Part shown: piece after piece, positions 49,873 through 53,863 of the stretch
Numbering within the stretch: the first letter of the stretch is position 1
Layout of the letters: each line of letters opens with the position of its first letter
Assembly: GCA_019749915.1 (NCBI GenBank)
Contig: JAIEPE010000041.1
Coordinates: forward strand, 1 to 53,863
Length of the DNA: 53,863 nucleotides
Direction: 5' to 3'
Source of the DNA: Alphaproteobacteria bacterium
GTDB lineage: Bacteria; Pseudomonadota; Alphaproteobacteria; UBA9655
The notes under the pieces: generated by a model
The model's input: only the letters and a program-made list of their open reading frames with translations
What the model was told of the DNA's origin: nothing
Database searches by the model: none
Translations under genes and position numbers: made by a program

Positions 49873-52800
49873 ATGAAACTGCTTTTCCAAAACAAAACCT
49901 TTGGCGCCTTTTTCTGGACCCAATTTTTAGGGGCTTTTAATGACAATTTCTTTCGCTCAGCTTTTGTCACTTTGATTACTTTTCACCTCTTAGGCTATAG
50001 CGAAAGTGCAAGAGCCCTTTTTGTATCAGCCGCCTTTGGCCTTTTTATGCTCCCTGCCTTTGCCTTTTCTCCTCTTGCGGGCCAGCTGGCAGACCGCTTT
50101 GACAAAACCCGCGTCATCCGTTGGATAAAAATCTCTGAAGTTCTCATAGTCGGGGTCAGCGCATTTGGTTTTATGACCGAAAATCCTTTCTTTCTTTTAG
50201 TGACTCTTTTCTTTATGGGAACGCATGCCGCATTTTTTGGCCCTGTCAAATATAGCATTCTCCCTGATATTCTTTCAAAGACAGATATCCTGCGGGGAAA
50301 TGGCTATATTGAAGCCGGAACATTCCTTGCTATCATGTTAGGCACTTTGAGTGGAACTTTAATGGTTCACTTAAAAATTTCTCCCCTTTTTTTAAGCAGC
50401 CAATTACTGATGATCGCTCTTTTGGGACTTTTCTCTAGTTGGCGTATTCCTTCTCTCCCTCCCTTGGCTCCTTATCTTAAAATTCAACTTTCATGGTTTA
50501 AGGAAGTTAAAAGGCTTTCCCGCTTTACCCGTAAAGATCACCACATTTATTGGTCAATCATTTGTATTTCATGGTTTTGGTTGATAGGCACCATTCTTTT
50601 GTCAGAGCTACCTCCCTTTGCAAAAGCCATTGTTCAGGTCGATGAAAGTGTTTTTATCTTTCTTCTTCTGCTTTTTACCATTGGTATTGGAATGGGCTCC
50701 CTTTTATGTAATAGCGTTTTTAAAGGAAAAATTACAACAAAAGCCGTTCCTCTTTTGTCTTTAGGGATGGTGCCTCTTTTAGTAGATATTTCCTGTTTTA
50801 CCACTCCTTTGGGAAACACTCCCCTTTCTCTTTTATCCTATTTATTTTCATTCCAAGGACTTCGCCTGACCTTTGATATTTTGACCCTATCTTTTATGGG
50901 AGGACTCTTTATTGTTCCCCTTTACGCTTTTCTCCAAACCCATGTGCCCTCCATCCAACGATCACAAATTATTGCTTATAACAGTATCGTGAATGCAGGC
51001 TTTATGGTTTTTGCAAGCAGCGCCTCTTTTATTCTTTTAAGCTTTTCTTTTTCGATTCCCACATTGATTTTCTTTACAGCATTAGGGCAAGTTATCATCA
51101 CCTTTTGTGCCATTCGTATTTTACCGGATATCTTTCTTAAAGACTTTTTGCTCAAAACCTTAACCCTGCTGTTCCGCTTTGAAGTTCACGGTCTTGAAAA
51201 TTATCAAAAAGCTGGCAAGCGAATTATTGTGGTGGCCAACCACACCTCTTATTTAGATGCTCTTTTAGTGGCAGCAGCTCTGCCTGAAAAACCTCTTTTC
51301 GCCATTAACCTTTACACAGCGCAAAAATGGTGGGTGAAACCTTTCCTTATTTTAGCAAAAGTATTTCCTATTGATCCTCTTCACCCCTATGGATTGCGAG
51401 ACGTCATTGAGGAAGCCAAAAAAGGTCATAAGGTGATTATCTTTCCGGAAGGGCGATTGACACAAACAGGAAGCCTCATGAAAATTTATGAAGGGCCGGG
51501 AATGGTGGCAGAACGGGCAGAAGCCACCCTCCTCCCCATCCGCATTGAGGGCGCCCAATATACCTTCTTCTCTCTCCTAAAAGGCCAATTTCCGCGACAC
51601 TTTTTTCCTAAAATTACCTTAACCCTTCTTCCTCCCCAAACCCTCAAGGTGGCCTCGGACATTAAAGGGCGAAGACGACGGCATGCTTTAAGTGAAGCAC
51701 TTTATGACATCATGACCACCATGATGTTCACGACAAGTCCCTATGAAAAAACCTTATTTTCATCCTTGATTGAAGCCAGCAAAACTTATGGAAGATCCCT
51801 CTCCATATTAGAAGATACAAACCATAAAGTTATGAGCTATAGAAAGCTTTTATTAAAGTCCTTTGCCTTGGGGCGTTTTATGAACCGAAAAGCTCCAGGA
51901 ACTGAGCCTATTGGTCTTCTTCTTCCCAATACCCACGGATTGATTATCAGTTTTTGGGCTCTTCATTCCCAGGGCCGTATCCCTGCCATTTTAAATTATG
52001 CAAGTGGCCCTAGCGCCCTTCTCACGGCTTGCCAAATTGCAAACATTAAACATATTTATACAGCTAAAGAGTTTATTGAAAAAGCGCATCTTGAAGAAGG
52101 AATCGCCCTATTAAAGAAAGCTAAAATCCACATCCATTTCCTTGAAAAAGAAGCTAAAAAAATACGCATCAATGATAAGCTCTCTGGTTTTTTTGGCCTA
52201 TTTTTTCCCCACCGGGTCTATAAGAATCCTGTTCAACCTTCCAGTCCTGCGGTGATTTTGTTTACCTCGGGCTCTGAGGGCATTGCCAAAGGTGTGGTTT
52301 TAAGTCACGTCAACCTTCAATCCAATCGCTATCAATTGGCCTCAGTGGTTGATTTTAATTCTAAAGATTATGTTCTTAACGTTTTGCCACTCTTCCATGC
52401 GTTTGGCCTCACTGCAGGTATGCTACTGCCCCTTCTTTCGGGGATTCGAGCCTTTCACTATATCTCTCCGCTCCATTACCGCATTGTCGCCGAGCTGATT
52501 TACGATAAGAACGCCACCATTTTATTTGGCACCGATACATTTTTAAATGGCTATGGCCGAGTAGCCCATGTGTATGATTTCCACACCCTACGCTATGTAT
52601 TTGCAGGGGCGGAGAAGTTAAAACCTGAGACCCAAAACCTGTGGTTCGGTAAATTTGGCCTGCGGATTTTTGAAGGCTATGGCACCACGGAAACAAGCCC
52701 TGTCATTGCGGTAAATACGGCCATGCACTTCAAAGCAGGAACAGTGGGACGCTTTTTGCCTGGTATAGAGCATCGTCTTGAAGTGGTTGAAGGAATTGAA

Positions 52801-53346
52801 GCAGGAGGACGGTTATGGGTCAAAGGCCCCAATGTGATGAAGGGATATCTTTTAACCTCTTCTAAAGATTCACAATTGACGCCCCGCGGCCCGACCGCGG
52901 GGTCCAGGGAAACAAAAGCTGGATCCCGCGATCAAGTCGCGGGACGTCAAGAAAGTTTCCTCATCTTCTCTCCCCCAGGGAATTGGTATGATACGGGCGA
53001 TATTGCAAGCGTTGATGAGGAAGGGTATGTGCGCCTTTTAGGCAGAGCTAAACGTTTTGCAAAAGTGGGGGGTGAGATGATTTCTCTTTCTTTTGTGGAA
53101 GAAGCGTTGAGTCAACTTTGGCCCGAACATCGCCATGCAGTCCTTGCCAAAGCCCACCCCATAAAGGGAGAACAACTTGTTCTTTTTACCACTTATGCCG
53201 ATGCGGGTCGAAGTGCCCTTATTTCCTTCTGGAAAGCTCATGGATACGCAGAACTCTCCTTACCGAGAGTTCTCCATATCATGAGCTCTCTCCCTCTTCT
53301 AGGGTCTGGTAAGGTGGATTATAGATCATTGGAGTCTAAGGCTTGA
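49873..53346 (+). CDS. aas: Fused MFS / PlsC acyltransferase / acyl-ACP synthetase
   Basis: 1157 residues combining LplT and Aas functions. Residues about 1-420 are an MFS carrier with about 12 membrane helices (FWTQFLGAFNDNFFRSAFVT), like the lysophospholipid flippase LplT. Residues about 430-620 are a PlsC acyltransferase (VVANHTSYLDALL, FPEGRLTQTGSL). From about 640 comes an AMP-forming ligase (ILFTSGSEGIAKGVVLSH, EGYGTTETSPVIAVN, WYDTGDIASVDEEGYVRLLG, C-terminal GSGKVDYRSLE). The enzyme would import and re-acylate lysophospholipids. Residues 1002-1026 are encoded by a 75-bp palindromic element, just before the WYDTGD motif, without breaking the frame. The XRE gene overlaps its 3' end on the other strand. 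Confidence 0.92.
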   Translation: MKLLFQNKTFGAFFWTQFLGAFNDNFFRSAFVTLITFHLLGYSESARALFVSAAFGLFMLPAFAFSPLAGQLADRFDKTRVIRWIKISEVLIVGVSAFGFMTENPFFLLVTLFFMGTHAAFFGPVKYSILPDILSKTDILRGNGYIEAGTFLAIMLGTLSGTLMVHLKISPLFLSSQLLMIALLGLFSSWRIPSLPPLAPYLKIQLSWFKEVKRLSRFTRKDHHIYWSIICISWFWLIGTILLSELPPFAKAIVQVDESVFIFLLLLFTIGIGMGSLLCNSVFKGKITTKAVPLLSLGMVPLLVDISCFTTPLGNTPLSLLSYLFSFQGLRLTFDILTLSFMGGLFIVPLYAFLQTHVPSIQRSQIIAYNSIVNAGFMVFASSASFILLSFSFSIPTLIFFTALGQVIITFCAIRILPDIFLKDFLLKTLTLLFRFEVHGLENYQKAGKRIIVVANHTSYLDALLVAAALPEKPLFAINLYTAQKWWVKPFLILAKVFPIDPLHPYGLRDVIEEAKKGHKVIIFPEGRLTQTGSLMKIYEGPGMVAERAEATLLPIRIEGAQYTFFSLLKGQFPRHFFPKITLTLLPPQTLKVASDIKGRRRRHALSEALYDIMTTMMFTTSPYEKTLFSSLIEASKTYGRSLSILEDTNHKVMSYRKLLLKSFALGRFMNRKAPGTEPIGLLLPNTHGLIISFWALHSQGRIPAILNYASGPSALLTACQIANIKHIYTAKEFIEKAHLEEGIALLKKAKIHIHFLEKEAKKIRINDKLSGFFGLFFPHRVYKNPVQPSSPAVILFTSGSEGIAKGVVLSHVNLQSNRYQLASVVDFNSKDYVLNVLPLFHAFGLTAGMLLPLLSGIRAFHYISPLHYRIVAELIYDKNATILFGTDTFLNGYGRVAHVYDFHTLRYVFAGAEKLKPETQNLWFGKFGLRIFEGYGTTETSPVIAVNTAMHFKAGTVGRFLPGIEHRLEVVEGIEAGGRLWVKGPNVMKGYLLTSSKDSQLTPRGPTAGSRETKAGSRDQVAGRQESFLIFSPPGNWYDTGDIASVDEEGYVRLLGRAKRFAKVGGEMISLSFVEEALSQLWPEHRHAVLAKAHPIKGEQLVLFTTYADAGRSALISFWKAHGYAELSLPRVLHIMSSLPLLGSGKVDYRSLESKA
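52876..52950 (+). repeat. 75-bp palindromic element inserted in frame in a gene
   Basis: Exactly 75 bp (25 codons) bounded by TTGACGCCCCGCG and CGCGGGACGTCAA, holding two hairpins: TTGACGCCCCGCGG...GGGGTCCAGG and CTGGATCCCGCG...GGGACGTCAA. The length and arrangement equal the intergenic copy at 3690-3764. The encoded stretch (LTPRGPTAGSRE, then TKAGSRDQVAGRQ) is hydrophilic and does not look like normal enzyme sequence. Confidence 0.92.
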
Positions 53347-53611
53347 TCTCAAATAAAATTTTGCGGTTAACCGCTTGCGCATACCTGTGCAGTATCTGAA
53401 TAGTGGGAAAATGAGACCCACTTTCCAAACGTGCCACTTGTGATTGAGAGGTATGCATCTTTTGAGCAACTTCATTCTGGCTCATTCGTGCTGCCATACG
53501 CGCTTTAATAAGGCTACGCGCAATCTCAAACTCTGCTTTGTGCTCTTCATATTCTTTGAGCACCTGAGGATCTGCAAGAAGCCTTTTACGAACATCTTCA
53601 TACTTAATCAT
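53336..53611 (-). CDS. XRE-family HTH antitoxin (HigA-like)
   Basis: 91 residues. The C-terminal half is a helix-turn-helix: RSLIKARMAARMSQNEVAQK followed by MHTSQSQVARLESGSHFPTI. The N-terminal residues DVRKRLLADPQVLKEYEEHK form the dimerisation or toxin-binding helix seen in HigA-type antitoxins. AAGGAG precedes the ATG. The upstream frame, a decayed toxin, ends inside its start codon (ATGA). The 3' end overlaps the acyltransferase gene by 11 nt. Confidence 0.85.
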   Translation of the reverse strand: MIKYEDVRKRLLADPQVLKEYEEHKAEFEIARSLIKARMAARMSQNEVAQKMHTSQSQVARLESGSHFPTIQILHRYAQAVNRKILFEIKP

Positions 53612-53757
53612 AACAAATTCTCCTTCATTCTCTTTCTAGCTATTTCCAAGGCTTTTTGAGGTGTTTTCTGCGTTTTTTTAACAAAGGTATGCAGGGCCTT
53701 ATATGTGGTAACCCAATATGCTGAGGACCAAAGCTTATTAAAAGATCCGAAATATAC
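53608..53757 (-). pseudogene. Remnant of a RelE/HigB (Gp49-like) toxin
   Basis: The frame upstream of the XRE antitoxin ends YKALHTFVKKTQKTPQKALE followed by IARKRMKENLL, the conserved C-terminus of Gp49/HigB-type toxins ('FVKKTQKTP...EI..A..R..'). Going upstream the similarity stops at GSFNKLWSSAYWVTT, and an in-frame TAG appears at 53758. Other frames carry no convincing N-terminal half within the window, so the toxin is truncated or frameshifted and the antitoxin is probably an orphan. Confidence 0.6.
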
Positions 53758-53863
53758 CTAAAAAACTTCAAGAGAACTTACTGAAGAATGGATCAACTAT
53801 GTTTTTAAGCGGGCAAAATTAGGTCCAAAGGTTTAAGTCTAGCATTGGCAATGACAATGATTT
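53612..53863. other. Right edge of the window
   Basis: Beyond the toxin remnant (53608-53757) I see no intact gene. A plus-strand frame (LTEEWINYVFKRAKLGPKV) ends at 53836 but is only about 25 codons long after a stop, so it is unassigned. Confidence 0.5.

Overview
This window reads as chromosome of an AT-leaning alphaproteobacterium that probably lives inside eukaryotic cells. The alphaproteobacterial signal comes from gene order: infA-maf-RNase E/G-yacG, rseP-bamA-skp, and RNase J-methylmalonyl-CoA epimerase-DUF1467. The intracellular lifestyle is inferred from two proteins that look like mimics of the eukaryotic actin nucleation promoter WASP, from many dispersed palindromic repeats (one sits in frame inside a gene, as Rickettsia palindromic elements do), and from decaying toxin-antitoxin genes. 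A member of Holosporales or a relative would fit, but this is inference; no rRNA is present.

Layout. 1-8.0 kb: a toxin remnant and a MITE-like repeat, then holC, thrS, infC (apparent AUA start), RNase J, an epimerase, a DUF1467 protein, an NCS1 permease and tRNA-Thr. 8.1-10.3 kb: a Phd/PIN toxin-antitoxin pair, a small basic protein and a REC-EAL c-di-GMP phosphodiesterase. 10.5-14.6 kb: rseP-bamA-skp, the outer-membrane assembly block. 14.8-18.7 kb, minus strand: ettA, a CAT-anticodon tRNA, yacG, RNase G, maf, infA. 18.8-25.5 kb: a Rap1a-like secreted protein, a DMT transporter, a large fused oxidoreductase, anmK and an alpha/beta hydrolase.

25.7-28.6 kb, minus strand: a Sec-exported 986-residue protein with three near-identical beta-type modules, a polyproline tract, one WH2 motif and an acidic tail containing Trp. 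30.7-41.4 kb: a compact set of phage or gene-transfer-agent-like head, connector, lysin and holin genes without terminase, major tail protein or tape measure, interrupted by two tiny secreted-peptide genes and a DMT transporter on the opposite strand. 41.5-44.6 kb: a three-gene valine-degradation operon. 44.6-47.5 kb, minus strand: a second WASP-like protein with at least three WH2 motifs, a polyproline tract, a connector-like helix and a C-terminus ending DDEWDD. 47.8-53.9 kb: glmM, a repeat-rich intergenic region, a fused MFS/PlsC/acyl-ACP ligase gene interrupted in frame by a 75-bp palindromic element, and an XRE antitoxin next to a decayed toxin.

The leading candidates for undescribed biology are the pair of WASP/VCA-like proteins (25681-28641 and 44565-47498). 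Next come the 75-bp palindromic element, seen both between genes and as 25 codons inside a gene, and the reduced capsid cluster that carries small secreted-peptide genes.
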